A DNA stretch of 56,501 nucleotides from Gracilaria domingensis (lineage: Eukaryota; Rhodophyta; Florideophyceae; Gracilariales; Gracilariaceae): NCBI GenBank assembly GCA_022539475.1, contig VCMS01000411.1, positions 1 through 56,501 of the forward strand, in the 5' to 3' direction. Shown here one piece after another: positions 29,534 through 39,967 of this stretch; the stretch's first letter is position 1; the number at the start of each line of letters is the position of its first letter. The position numbers and the translations under genes were made by a program. Below the pieces are notes generated by a model that saw nothing but the letters and a program-made list of their open reading frames with translations, made no database searches and was not told the origin of the DNA.

Positions 29534-31428
29534 GTGAAGCAGTCCGTGACGAAGAGGAGGACTCCCGCTGCTGCTGCTGCAACATCTGCCGGTGAAGAAG
29601 GGAAACCGCGAAGAAGTGCACGAGAACGGGCGCAGGTGAGTTATAGGGAAATTGAGCACGGCCGAAATCGAGGTTCCATAGAAGTTCTGGATAGCCCTGA
29701 AGAAGAACAGCGGGCTCCGCCGAGGAAGAAACAGATAAAGACTTTCACACAACAGATGAGATCTACTCTGAACAGCATGACACCGGATGACCTGATGTCT
29801 CAACTAAATGAACATTTGCTGAGAGGAATGTCGATGAAGGTTCAGTTCGTGGCATTGGAAGAGGGAGCGAATGCAGAGAACGCAGGCAGTTCTGCATTTG
29901 TGGATGACGAAGAGCTTCTTGCTGTGACAGTTCCACGGGTTGTCACCGTCGAGAAAGATGCTGCGCCAGACGATCAGCAAGAGACAGGTGGGGGGTCATT
30001 TGATGTAGAGTTACCTACAGCTCTTCCGGAATCTGAGGAGCACGGAATTGTTCGAAGAGACCCATATGATGTCCCACCGAACCCATCATGGTGCGGGTAT
30101 GTCAGGCTGAGACCGCAGGAATGGCAAGGGAAGAACGTAATTGAGCACAAGGACCCCTGGCTCAGAGTCATTCACTTGCCGAAGGGATATAGGTCGGAGC
30201 TGCTAAGTGTCTCGAATCTCAGAGATGTACACTTTCTCGTCTTTTGGCACGCTGTAAGGGCTGAACATCGCCTACGGGCGGAGACATTTGGTATGCAGTA
30301 TCCTCGTACTCGGCCGACAGGTATGGATGATGTAGAGGTGCTGTGGGTTGCTGCGAAGGAGCATGACGAATTTGGGCAAATGTTCTTCGCCCGAATGCAA
30401 GCTGAGCTAAGGCAGAATGGATATTACGTGCTTGATGGCTTTGCGACGGATAATGGTGTCCCTAAATGGGAGGAGTTGGAAGAAGTTCGGGAGTTCGGAG
30501 ATGTGTCGGGGAAGTTGGTGGACTTCTTCGAGAATGAGTATGGAGCGATGCCGGACATACGGAAAGGAGAGGAACAGAAGTCGTTTGTTCAAATAATCAA
30601 CGATGATGAAGGATGGAAGGACGGTAGCGATGGACCATTTGAGGGGAGAGTGATGTCGACACGTTGGGGTACGGTGGAGAAGCCGGAGGATAATGAGGAG
30701 CTCAGGTGGGTTGTAAGGTCGCGTGCTTTACTTGATGTTCGAATGGGTACAATTGCTGCGGCTTTGGGACTATGGGACAATGAAAGGGAAGCTGTGAAGA
30801 TGTACACTCCGAAAACTGGTGGTCGATTTCTGGGGACCTCGAGAAAATGCAAGCGCCAGACGCTGCACACCGACTTCAGTGGTCTGGTTACGAAGGAAAC
30901 AATGAATACTGGCAACCCCGGATACTTTGTAATGGCCTCTGGGAAGAGAGCTTTCCTCTCTGGGTGAGCGCTGGAAGCCATCAACTGGTGGGGATGAACA
31001 ACCAACAGTTGCGAGTGATGTCGGAGGTGTATCCAGCGAAGAAGATAATCATCCCACCGTACTCTGTATTCGTGGGCCGTGGTGATGTGACACATGCTGG
31101 AGCAAGTGGGAAGGACAAGGTGGATAGGCCCGAGTCTATGGATTTGCTGGTTAGATACCACATGTACATGGTACCAGAGGGCTACGCACTACCTGATGCT
31201 GTTCATCGGGTGCGGGATTTCCGACCCACGTTTGTCAATGGTGACGAGGAGGAGGAGGCGGAGGATGAACTGTTGTCCGATAAGGAGGATGGGGCGGTTG
31301 ACATGGACGAAGACCAAGTGGTCGTGGAGATTGGTGTGGAAGCGGAGGCCGATAGAACCGAAGCGCTCGAGAGCAGTAGTGATGACGATTTGCCCATAAT
31401 GAGGCTGCGAGTGCCTCGAAGCGGATGA
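29534..31428 (+). pseudogene. Predicted DSBH Fe(II) dioxygenase, copy 2, one frameshift
   Basis: About 630 codons. The true start is unclear: the frame opens at 29515 and the earliest near-start is GTG at 29534; the first in-frame ATG is near 29756. The N-terminus is basic, then come Glu-rich and helical regions. The C-terminal part has LHTDFSG (30866-30874, H-x-D), a GDVTHAGA histidine about 76 residues later (31093-31095), and arginines 11 and 20 residues further (VDRPES; LLVRYH). This is the H-x-D...H...R order of 2-oxoglutarate/Fe(II) oxygenases on a beta-helix. A two-base loss near 30944 shifts the frame; copies 1 and 3 are intact there. An acidic tail ends the protein. The substrate is unknown; the ParB neighbour hints at nucleic acid. 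Confidence 0.6.
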
Positions 31429-31764
31429 GAATGAGATGATTAGTAAATTATGAGTGTCTTGCGAGTATTAAGAGTAGTATACTATTTTAAGGCTATACAT
31501 ATGAACATAGAAAGGGTGCGGCAGGCTGGTAATGGAACAAATGTCATACGTCTTAGGTCCAGTTGCGTCTAATTGCAACATGCAACATGCTCGGTATCGT
31601 TAACATCATTGGTGGCATCATTCAATTGGCAATTGAACATGAAGCGTCCTACCACTTCTGAAAGTGCACTTGAGGATGCTTTGAAGAAAAGTATGAAGAT
31701 GAAAAGTCTATGCAGTTCCTGTCTATGTAGTACTGGTGGCAGTATAGTGACTGTATCAGGAAAA
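31429..31764. other. Spacer between dioxygenase and HAD1
   Basis: About 335 bases, conserved in the three copies. It holds the 3' end of the dioxygenase gene and the HAD1 promoter. Frames reading MKRPTTSESALEDA upstream of MAEEQ are open in copy 2 only, so MAEEQ is preferred as the HAD1 start. Confidence 0.35.
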
Positions 31765-32604
31765 ATGGCAGAGGAACAGAGAGACCTGACGGAAATTTCA
31801 CCCAATACCTTTTCTAAGTTTATATATGCCAATGGTTACGGTATATTAAGTTCCGTTGATGGAACGTTGAGAAGAGAAGGAGAGTCAATTCCAGAAGAAG
31901 TTGTGAAGTGTATGAAGTTCATTGACGAACGTGTTGGTTTCTGACTTGTCACAGGGGGTGATGTGGGTGACGTGGAGGGGAAAATGGAAGGACTCGGAGA
32001 CAATAAGTTTGGTGTCTCGGCGAATCATGGAGCTTTCCTCCGTTTCTCTGACGAGAGGGAAATTAAGGCTGCATTCAATGATCACACCCTTGACCACACT
32101 GTTGACGGACTACTGTTCCTGGCAAGGGATTTGAATAGGAGGCATGGTATTGTGAACGATGATGAGAAGGGGTTCGTTGAGACCAGAAGTGATAGTGGCC
32201 TTCCCAATTTCGTGTACAAAAAACTGTGGCAGTGGAGAGAAGAAGTACATTCTGCTATTGGGGAATTGTTGCAGAAGATGAATGCGTTTTTTATCTATCC
32301 CGGCGATAAAAGTTGCGAAATTATGGACAAGCGATAGACAAAAGGAAGCGGAGGAACAAATCTTGTGGATAATGAACCGAGATTTATTGATACGGATGAC
32401 GTTGTGAAGTTCGGAAGTGCTATAAGCAACGTTCCTTTGCATGAGGTAGGCGTGTACGGCGTACACGTCAAAGAAGATTGTATCCCAGGTGGAGTACACA
32501 ACCTGTTCGAAAGCGTGGAGGATGTAAATTCCACAATTATGCTGGTGGCTCTGTTGTACGGCTACGAGGAAAAGGAGCACGATAAAAACCACCATGAATC
32601 ATAA
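31765..32604 (+). pseudogene. Inactive HAD paralogue (HAD1), copy 2, two nonsense codons
   Basis: Carries exactly the two nonsense codons seen in copy 1 (TGA 31942-31944, TAG 32335-32337) and is nearly identical to it from about 31.83 kb onward. Motif I is again SSVDGT, so the loss of the nucleophile predates the copies, while the stops are shared by copies 1 and 2 only. Convergent with HAD2 as in the other copies. Probably not translated to full length. Confidence 0.85.
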
Positions 32605-32656
32605 AAGGGTATTGAGATATATACGACTCTTTTATTACTGAGATCTCATATCCTAG

Positions 32657-33646
32657 CTAAGTATTACAGGCATCGTAGCACTTGAAACAAATTCCAAGAG
32701 CATTTCTAAACCATTGAAACTTGCATTTTGTGTACCAGTACAGTTCTGCCACCCTTCTGATGGTCTCATGCACGTCCTCCACCCCATCAACAAGATATGT
32801 TACCGCTGCTGGAGGGTCGTCTCCCTTCACATGAACCGCCAGGGTTGCCATTTCATATAGGGGGCCATCATTGGAAGCATTCCCGAAAGCAACGATTAAA
32901 TGTGTGTCGAACTGGGGGTCGTTTTCAACCAAGGCTAGCGCCCCACTATTTTTCGTGAAACGAATGTCCCCTATGTCACAGTTTTCATCTTGAGGGTACG
33001 CAACCAGGTTCGGAAAGGATGTCAACACTTTTGAAATACCGGAGTTAACTTCTGTTTTCCACTTCGACAGTCCATTGTACGTGAAGTTAGGGAGTCCACT
33101 GTCTTTTCTAGCGCTCACAACTGCTTGTTGACGCTCTTCCTGAAGTCCGTGCGATTCATTTAGGGAGAGTGCAAGTCTCTCAAGTTCGGCTTCACATCTT
33201 TCGTAGCCTTCCCTGTCATGGTCTTGATCAATTTCAGTACCATTGGATAATCTCACCCGTGCGCCTTGGTTTCCAGAGATGCCAAAAGTGTAGCCACCCA
33301 GGTGCTCCATGAAACTCTCGGCATCCTCTATATCACGCCCAGTAGCAATTCCGAAACCAACGCGTGCATTGATGTACTTCATGCATTTGACTGTTTCGGC
33401 AGGAATGTTGTCCCCAGCTCTTTTCAGAGTACCGTCAATATCACTAATCACGGCGTAGCCATTTTCGAATATTTCGTTAGCCAGGTGCTGAGGAGTTACT
33501 TCTTGGGCTCTAATTTCTGAGTTATACATGTTTTGAAAGCTTTCGAAAGGGTTCGTTTTGCAAATGGGTGTAGGTATACGAATGAGAAGGATGTGATTGA
33601 TGTTCACAAGGTGTTTCGTAGTAGAAAAGAGTCTAAGAAAGACCAT
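32657..33646 (-). CDS. HAD-superfamily phosphatase (HAD2), copy 2
   Basis: Uninterrupted, 329 residues as opened (MVFLRLFSTTKHLVNINH); the extra N-terminus compared with copy 1 comes from one or two point differences near 33620, so the start nearer MNINHI or MYNSEI is more likely ancestral. The motifs ISDIDGTL, IATGRD and FGNASNDGPLYE are intact. Type II (cap C2) HAD phosphatase with unknown substrate. With copy 1 it is one of two intact HAD2 copies. Confidence 0.85.
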   Translation of the reverse strand: MVFLRLFSTTKHLVNINHILLIRIPTPICKTNPFESFQNMYNSEIRAQEVTPQHLANEIFENGYAVISDIDGTLKRAGDNIPAETVKCMKYINARVGFGIATGRDIEDAESFMEHLGGYTFGISGNQGARVRLSNGTEIDQDHDREGYERCEAELERLALSLNESHGLQEERQQAVVSARKDSGLPNFTYNGLSKWKTEVNSGISKVLTSFPNLVAYPQDENCDIGDIRFTKNSGALALVENDPQFDTHLIVAFGNASNDGPLYEMATLAVHVKGDDPPAAVTYLVDGVEDVHETIRRVAELYWYTKCKFQWFRNALGICFKCYDACNT

Positions 33647-34176
33647 ATACGGCTATTGTAGTACTGTTTTAAAACATTACTAGGACGAGAAGCTTTTGCA
33701 TCGATTTGAAGTAAAGAAAGGATGATTTAGTCGTAAATTATATGTAGGGGTTCAAGTGGGTAAAGAAAACTATGAATATCTTCAACATGAGCTTAGAAAT
33801 CAAGATCAGTAAAACAACCTCCATTAAGGTTTGAAACCCATAAAAGGTTTACCTTACTTTATACGGGTGCCCCAAGTATTACAAAGGCTTAGTTCTTCAG
33901 AAATATCACAATTTTTGTACTTGTTCTGTTACTAGTATCGTGCACTTTAATGATATGGAATGACCATTTTCCATCTAGCAAAAACTTAGCCAAGTATTAG
34001 TGATAAGGGATGTAGGATTTAAAAGGGCATATTTGAACCGCAGAAGGACGAACAGTATAAGTAATGTAATAGGAACAGGTCATTTAGAAAAAGTATATTT
34101 TATGTTTATCTATCTTCAAAAGCTTCGTCCCCACATCAATAAGGTCTAGAACACCAAAACGTCATGTGTTCTAACC
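33647..34176. other. AT-rich spacer between HAD2 and reductase (copy 2), no gene seen
   Basis: Counterpart of 8269-8817. It contains the extra block CTTCGTCCCCACATCAATAA near 34124-34143 that copies 1 and 3 lack. Otherwise closely similar to them. Confidence 0.4.
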
Positions 34177-35079
34177 TCAAAGCTGGGGGAATGAGGAGGG
34201 GGATAGCTTTTCCTTAACAACGTTGACATAGTTTAAATGAAAAGGAGCGGGGTCTCCGTCTACGATGTCTCTTTCTTGGCGGGAAAAGTCGTAGAAGTAC
34301 GCGTTCCTAAACTGAAAGACGGAGAAAGAAGTAGGGAAGCCAACGAGAGTTTTCCCATATGCAAGAAGTCGCCCAACGGTCTCTTCCAGGTTGAAAGTAG
34401 TATTTGTCTTAAGCGAAACTATCTTCAACAGCTCTTTCATTATTGTAAACAGCACCGTACTGCACTCTGTAGCGACTACGTCCATAGGAATGAAACCTCT
34501 TGAGGCCCCGAGGATGTTGAACGCTGATAACCACACGAGCTTCTCATAATAGCTTACGAGATATGTGTCTTCGTCGACAAGCCCTCAAGTGAGACCCATA
34601 GATCTAAACCTGTCTGCAACGTTGGAGGCCCACTTTCCTGTTGCGACAGTGAAACCATCCGGACTTTGAGAAGTAACTCCATCCTGCGGAGCTGCGTTTG
34701 TTGAGGGGAAATCAACGTATAGGACAACTTTTGAACAATTGTCCACACCGAGCTTCGAAAGCAATGGTATGATGTCTCCATTCTGGAAGAAAACGAGATT
34801 CTCTCTGAGCGAATAAGGGCAAGACTGAATTACGGTCTCCAGGGAGTTCGTCCTTCCACAAACTAGTATCAGTACATCAGAAATATGAGAGGTAGCAGCC
34901 ATGCAGCAGAATTCTTGTGCGGAAATGACCATATCTTCTTCGTCCGCCAGCATGGTACCTATACGCCCCATTCCAACAATAACGGCCCGAGTCCTTCGGG
35001 TCGGAGATGAGGCCTGAGGGACGTCAGAGTATCTGGGACTCGGAGGCGGAGTCGGAGGCATGTCGGACTGGGAGTTCAT
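34177..35079 (-). pseudogene. Ketopantoate-reductase-like gene, copy 2, nonsense codon
   Basis: Same 301-codon layout as copies 1 and 3, starting MNSQSDMPP at 35079. A TGC-to-TGA change near 34587 (GLT-stop-GLVDED) truncates it before the second domain. The Rossmann motif reads VGMGRIGTML here. It differs from copies 1 and 3 at many scattered sites, consistent with an older split in this part of the unit. Confidence 0.85.
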
Positions 35080-35479
35080 TGCAAGTGTTCCATTGTTTTT
35101 GTAAGACGATAAAATTGAAAGATGGGGGGGAGAACTGCTGGGGTAAATAGTGATACTTAAGTACAAACGGTTGGGAAGCGCAGAACGGGAACATGGTTCA
35201 CCTTGTGAAAGTGAGCGAAATTTATGATATGTGATTGTACTGAATGAATGATAAAGCTTGTATGAGACGACATGCCACAAAGTGTGGTGATGTTTTATGA
35301 AAAGTAGGTGGAAGAGTAAAAAGTGTACAATGAATGAAACTGATTTCGAACCTGAGTTGTAAAGTACGAGTTACGGGGAGCTTGAATACAGGATGAAAGG
35401 AGCCATTTTGGCTTCAGAAATGACGTGAACGGGTTCTATAGCTTCACTCGGATTGCCATAATCTTCTTTTTTATTGAGG

Positions 35480-35489
35480 TATAAAAAGG
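35480..35489 (+). promoter_or_regulatory. TATA box of the ribulose-phosphate epimerase gene
   Basis: TATAAAAAGG lies 63 bases before the epimerase ATG (35543), giving a leader of about 30 bases. It is absent from copies 1 and 3 through their shared deletion. Confidence 0.65.
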
Positions 35490-35542
35490 GAGTATGTCTG
35501 GGAGGGACGGGTTTGGCGATACTGAAGTTACTGGTGTTCAGT

Positions 35543-36242
35543 ATGGATTCTCGTTTAATTATAGCGCCATCAATTTTGGCTTCAGACTTTGCTCGCCTTT
35601 CAGATGAAGCGAGTGCAATGGAAGAGGCTGGAGCGGAGTGGCTGCATATAGATGTAATGGATGGTCATTTTGTGGCGAACCTTACTGTTGAACCGACTGT
35701 TGTGAGAGCGTTGCGGATGCATACGAAATTATTTTTGGACTGTCATCTGATGGTATCAGATCCTGGGCGATGGATAAAAGACTTTGCAGAAGCAGGCGCA
35801 GAAGGAGTCACATTTCATATCGAGAGTGTGGCTAAGGGACGAGAAAAGTGCGAGGTACCAACTGAGGAGGAGAACGTGGTGTTGAAGGAATTATGTAACC
35901 GAATTAAAAGGATGGGAATGCAGGTTGGAGTTGCGTTGCGCCCGAATACGTCTATAAAGGTCGTAGAAGCACTTATGAAGGAAGGAGTTGTAGGACATGT
36001 TATTGTTGATGACGGTGGAGCCAGGGTTTGGAGGACAGGCGTTTATGGAGGGTGTTCTTGATAAAGTGCGACATGCAAGGGAGTTGTACCCAAGAATAGG
36101 GATACAGGCGGATGGGGGTATTGGACTGAGTACTGTGAAAGGAGTAGTGAAGGCCGGTGCAAACATTTTAGTTGCAGGATCTGCCATCTTTGGCTCGAGT
36201 AACCCAGCTCATGTCATAGCTGGTTTTCGAAAGGTTGGTTAG
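35543..36242 (+). pseudogene. RPE: Ribulose-phosphate 3-epimerase, copy 2, one frameshift
   Basis: Full-length TIM-barrel epimerase interconverting ribulose-5-P and xylulose-5-P in the pentose phosphate and Calvin cycles. It starts MDSRLIIAPSILASDF, then AEWLHIDVMDGHFVANLT and LFLDCHLMV (metal-binding His and Asp). TVEPGFGGQAFM, IQADGGIG and VAGSAIFG follow at the C-terminus. One extra G at about 35992 shifts the frame after GVVG; copies 1 and 3 lack this insertion. No transit peptide is seen, so a cytosolic isoform is likely. As it stands it would be truncated after about 170 residues. Confidence 0.88.
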
Positions 36243-36284
36243 AGATAGTATCATAAAATTATTGTTTATTACATTGTTACCTTT

Positions 36285-36650
36285 ACGTGTTATCACAACT
36301 ATATTCTCCGTCTCTATTGGAGATGTATTTTTCTAGAGTCGCAACCGGGAAAGGATGTGAGAGAACCTCAATATATACCCAGTGGATGTTGAGAGGGAGG
36401 ATGAACTACTCTACGTGCTATCATTGTTACCCATCCGGTGTCGAGTGGTGACATATTCTTTTTTTGTCACAACCTTGAAAGGATGTGACAGAAGAAGAAG
36501 ATGCCCCCAGTCGAGATGAAGGGAGAGCTACTCTAAGTACAATCACTACTCCCTAGCTTGCCTCCACTGGTGATATCTTCCTGTTTTGCCATAACCACCG
36601 AGTGAGGTTATGGCGGAAGAGAAAAATATCGCCGGTCGAGGCGAGGTGGG
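36285..36650 (+). repeat. Tandem array of three related hairpins (copy 2)
   Basis: Same position and architecture as 10479-10846. Several stem positions differ (for example the H1 5' arm CTCTATTGGAGAT and 3' arm ATACCCAGTGGAT), with some changes weakening and some preserving pairs. Useful for a covariation test. Confidence 0.7.
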
Positions 36651-36882
36651 TGGGGACTATGTGAGCGCGAAAGAGGGGACAGAGGGGTGGCGCTTAAATA
36701 GTGGAAGGTGCGGAGGTGTACAGTAGATGTTTTGGCGGGAAATGGGATGAGGGAAAGAGGGACAATCATAGTGCTGGATATAGCCCGTGTGGTTGGACAG
36801 TGGGGGTGGACAGCCCAGTTTAGCTCGATTGCACTGTATCGCAGCCAAAACTTCGATCCGACTACTACTTCTTCTTCTGAAT

Positions 36883-37813
36883 ATGTCGAACGGATACGTG
36901 CAGGATGAGGAGCTGTTGGCTCTGTTGGAGGGGAAGGAGGTACCGCCGACGCCGTCACCAAATCGGGAAGAGGACGTGATTACGGCGGCTGGTCGGATGT
37001 CGCAGAAGAAGGAAGTGGCTGATGAAGGAAAGAAGTGTGAGGCGAGGAGAGGGGATGGTGATGAGGTGAAGAAGGGTGTAGAATTGGAGGTGGAGGGGGT
37101 CGCAATGGAGAGAAGGGGTGCGGTGCATCTGAGTCAGTTAGAGGTTGGAGACCAGATAGAGAGAGGGGGCGGAGAGGGTGACAGGGAGGTGCGGTTTGTG
37201 GGGGAGATGAAGGCGAGGTTGGAGATGTTGGGGTTGGTGATGAAGGAGCAACTGGAAGATGGCATTGTGGAGATTGTAACGGAAATGGGCGGTGTAGTGC
37301 TAAGTGGGGATGGTAGTGGTGTTTCGGTTGAGGCGATTTCGAGCCTGCGGAATTCGTTGTCGGTATTGGGAGTGGAGATGAGAAATCATGTGTATGGGAT
37401 AGTGGAGTGTGCGGGAAGGGAGGTTGGAGAGTTGCGGGAGGAGAATAGGGTTCTGAACGAGAGGTTGGACGTGCTGGAGAAGGAGGTGAAGGAGCTGGGC
37501 AAGAGGCAAAGATTGGTGGAAGAGAAGACGGTGAAAGGAGGTGTGGAGGGAAAGACGGAGAACGGAAGTGCGGGAAGGGCGGTAGTGAAGAAAAGGGTAC
37601 CCTGTGACACCGAAGACAAATGGTGGTGGGGTTGGTGATGGGGAGAGCCGTCTGAAGAAGAGGCGTAAGGAGATGAAGAAGATGGTGGAGGAGGTGCCGT
37701 GGGAGGGAGTCGGGGCCTCAGTGTTGACTGGGTTTAAGGGTGCGGTGGAGGTAGCGTCAACGGCGAAGGGGATTCTGAGGGGACAGGAGGAGAGAAGGAT
37801 GGGAGGGATGTGA
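36883..37813 (+). pseudogene. Coiled-coil unit protein, copy 2, frameshifted
   Basis: Starts MSNGYVQDEELLALLEG and follows copies 1 and 3 to about residue 235. An insertion and an altered stretch near 37595 (AAAAGGGTACC) then shift it; the C-terminal basic part continues in another frame from 37604 to 37813. Otherwise as described for copy 1. Confidence 0.75.
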
Positions 37814-37844
37814 AGCCGTTTTGGGGCGATGGGGTATACGAGAA

Positions 37845-38150
37845 TGGGGAGAGTTGAAACCACCTGACTTCTATAGAATGACGTTTGCGGAGACGGAGAG
37901 CAGGATGTGAACTGGCGTGAATGGGCGAGAAATGGGGTAGAGGAGTGAGATGCGTGGTGAACAGGGAGAAAGATGGGTGATTGAGGTTGGATGAGTTGCG
38001 ATTGGGCATTNGGGGAGAGTTTGTGCACCTGACTTCTACAAAATGAACGCGTGATGGGCGAGAAATGGGTAAATAGCGGGGGTGGTGTGGACTGGGAAGA
38101 AGTGATGGGATGATTGAGGTGGGATGAGTTGCGATTGGCATTGCAACATG
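37845..38150. other. Duplicated segment around a single N: probable assembly join
   Basis: The ACCTGACTTCTA to GATGAGTTGCGATTGG segment occurs twice in succession, at about 37861-38010 and about 38029-38141, on either side of the only N in the window (38011). Copies 1 and 3 have it once. The N suggests two contigs were joined without collapsing their overlap. Confidence 0.75.
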
Positions 38151-38229
38151 GGAGAAAATGGAAACGCAAACTAGCACGAGTGCAGTTTTGAGAGAGGGTC
38201 GCGGAAAAGAGTGAATGGGGTGGTGCGGC

Positions 38230-38416
38230 GAAGTAGAACCTCTACAAAAACTAGGGACCCAAGAACTAAACTGCGCGAGATGGAATTTAATATTCCAAAA
38301 TTTCTTGATTTTTTGAGTGCCAGCCTCTGCTACCCCCTCGCGCGCCCCAAATAGACCCAAAACTAGCTTAGTTTCCAAAGCGAACAGACTATATTCCACT
38401 TTGCAGAACACAGACG
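38230..38416 (+). repeat. Terminal segment of the multigene unit (copy 2)
   Basis: Almost identical to 12280-12465 and ends at the same bases, here joined to an E2 LTR fragment beginning CGGATCTTCC. Confidence 0.7.
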
Positions 38417-38625
38417 CGGATCTTCCACATCTGTGGCTGGTCTTTCCCCCCGACCTCCGTCTGTAAGTCAGGAACGGGTCGCCCGGAGTTACGCCCGGCA
38501 CGTGTCGACCCCATCGGAGGGCTCTTCCGCTGCGCCAGCCCTCACAGGGAGCAAGGCTGAACTCCTTGAGTGCTTCCGCGTATGCGGCTGGTTTTTGTCC
38601 GTTCGCGTCACGGTTTTGCACTACA
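38417..38625 (+). repeat. Truncated 5' LTR of element E2
   Basis: 209 bases matching the last 209 bases of the 3' LTR (45562-45770) with a few substitutions. It ends TTTTGCACTACA. The first 638 bases are missing because unit copy 2 abuts here. Confidence 0.85.
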
Positions 38626-38628
38626 AAG

Positions 38629-38644
38629 TGGTCTCCCGACCTAG
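38629..38644 (+). other. Candidate primer-binding site of E2
   Basis: TGGTCTCCCGACCTAG begins three bases after the LTR and starts with TGG, complementary to a tRNA 3' CCA. E3 has the related TGGTCTCCCAACTTAG at the same distance. The donor tRNA could not be named. Confidence 0.5.
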
Positions 38645-38680
38645 AAAGATCGGCGGGTCCGCTTCAGCGGTTTCTTTTCT

Positions 38681-39967
38681 TTGTCGCTTTTGCCTGGTCT
38701 GATTTTCAGGAAGTCTCGAAGTCGAGTTCGTCATTTCCGAAGTGTCGGTCTGATGTCTATATTGGCGCCGAATGAAGTTCGGAATCTTTCTCTGCCGAGG
38801 TCTGCTGATGGCACTGTCACTGTGCCTCCGCGACCGCGGTCCGAGGAGGATGCTTCCAATCACGTTGGACTTGGCCCTGACTTTAGAAAGACCCGACCTT
38901 TCCCTTCGGTACCCCCAGATTCTGAGCCAGTTTCGGCCGCACTCGTGGCGAAAGCTTGCCCTTCTGGAGGGTCCCTTGCCCGTTACTCCGAGTTCGAGGC
39001 TCATATCTGCTCTTTGCAGCTCATGCAGTCCTCAATTCGTGAGGCTTTGAACGCCCTTATTGAAAAGGTTGATGAAACCCTCAAGAGGGATGTTCGCGGT
39101 GATGTTCGCAATTTGCGTTGTGAAGTGGACTCCATTCTGGAATATGTTCGTTCTGGCGATAATCCTCTGAGAAGGTACAACTCGAGGTTGATTGATATTG
39201 ACCATCGTTTGAGTACGTTGGAGAATGCCATCTTGATGGACAATCGTTCTTCCGACTACTCGGATTCTGAGCCCAGCGGTGGGAAACATCGACGCCCGTC
39301 AGGTTCGAAGGGTTGCACGCGGCGAACGAAGTTCGATTCAGATGTCTCTGAGACCTCAGAGTTTGATACCGCCTCATCGGATTGGACATATTCGTCTGAC
39401 TCCTCAATTGGAGCTTGGAGTCGTGAGCTCAGCCGCATGCGCGGGAATCTCTCATCTAACGAGTTGCTCTGTGAAGCGTTAGTTCCGAAGAAATCGGTCA
39501 CCTTTTCGAAGGCTTTTTCTACATCGCCAGTTGATGCTGACTGTGTACCGTATCATACGGTGGAGCCCATTCGGGATATGACTCTGCCCAGGAATTCTGC
39601 TGAGTGGGATTCCGCACTGCCGCTCAATACGGATTATCTGCGTCAGAGTTCTGCAGTCATCTGTCACCATTGTTATGGCAGAGGACACGCAACATCTCTT
39701 TGTATGCACCCTCTTCGGGATTTGGACACGATCATCGTGCGTTTCGAATCGTTGGCTCCGGAAGAACAGGAGAGTGTGCCATTGAATTCTTACCTTCTTG
39801 CGAAGGACGATTTCGAAGTATCCTCTCCTCTCGAGGCGTCGAGTCCTGCCGTTTCTCGGTCGCTTCCTGTCCGTCAGGTCATCAACAACATCACCACTGC
39901 TGTGGAACAACCCGTTCTGCGGGAGAAAACTCGTCCGTTTCAAACGGCATTGACTCAGAAAAACTGA
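38681..39967 (+). CDS. Gag of LTR element E2
   Basis: 428 residues. A helical/coiled-coil part (about 110-185: ALIEKVDETLKRDV, NSRLIDIDHRLSTLENAIL) aligns with the same region of the E3 Gag. An acidic Ser/Asp-rich region and a zinc knuckle CHHCYGRGHATSLC (C-x2-C-x4-H-x4-C) near residue 330 follow. It begins about 55 bases after the LTR and primer-binding site. The frame is open, so Gag could be made although pol is incomplete. Structural protein of the retrotransposon particle. Confidence 0.8.
   Translation: MSLLPGLIFRKSRSRVRHFRSVGLMSILAPNEVRNLSLPRSADGTVTVPPRPRSEEDASNHVGLGPDFRKTRPFPSVPPDSEPVSAALVAKACPSGGSLARYSEFEAHICSLQLMQSSIREALNALIEKVDETLKRDVRGDVRNLRCEVDSILEYVRSGDNPLRRYNSRLIDIDHRLSTLENAILMDNRSSDYSDSEPSGGKHRRPSGSKGCTRRTKFDSDVSETSEFDTASSDWTYSSDSSIGAWSRELSRMRGNLSSNELLCEALVPKKSVTFSKAFSTSPVDADCVPYHTVEPIRDMTLPRNSAEWDSALPLNTDYLRQSSAVICHHCYGRGHATSLCMHPLRDLDTIIVRFESLAPEEQESVPLNSYLLAKDDFEVSSPLEASSPAVSRSLPVRQVINNITTAVEQPVLREKTRPFQTALTQKN

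Larger units (their letters stand above)
27512..38416 (+). mobile_element. Multigene repeat unit, copy 2
   Basis: The most complete copy: ParB-like gene open, epimerase full length, all genes in order. The left limit is set at the first ATG after the inverted repeat; whether the inverted repeat and the SET and transposase genes also belong to the element cannot be decided, because the other copies are truncated or leave the window. The right end (CACAGACG, 38410-38416) joins an LTR of element E2, 638 bases into the LTR. Confidence 0.8.

Noticed and set aside
29405..29534. Intron joining ParB and dioxygenase genes into one
   Set aside because: A CAG/GT-like site follows the ParB stop rather than preceding it, so splicing there would not fuse the frames.
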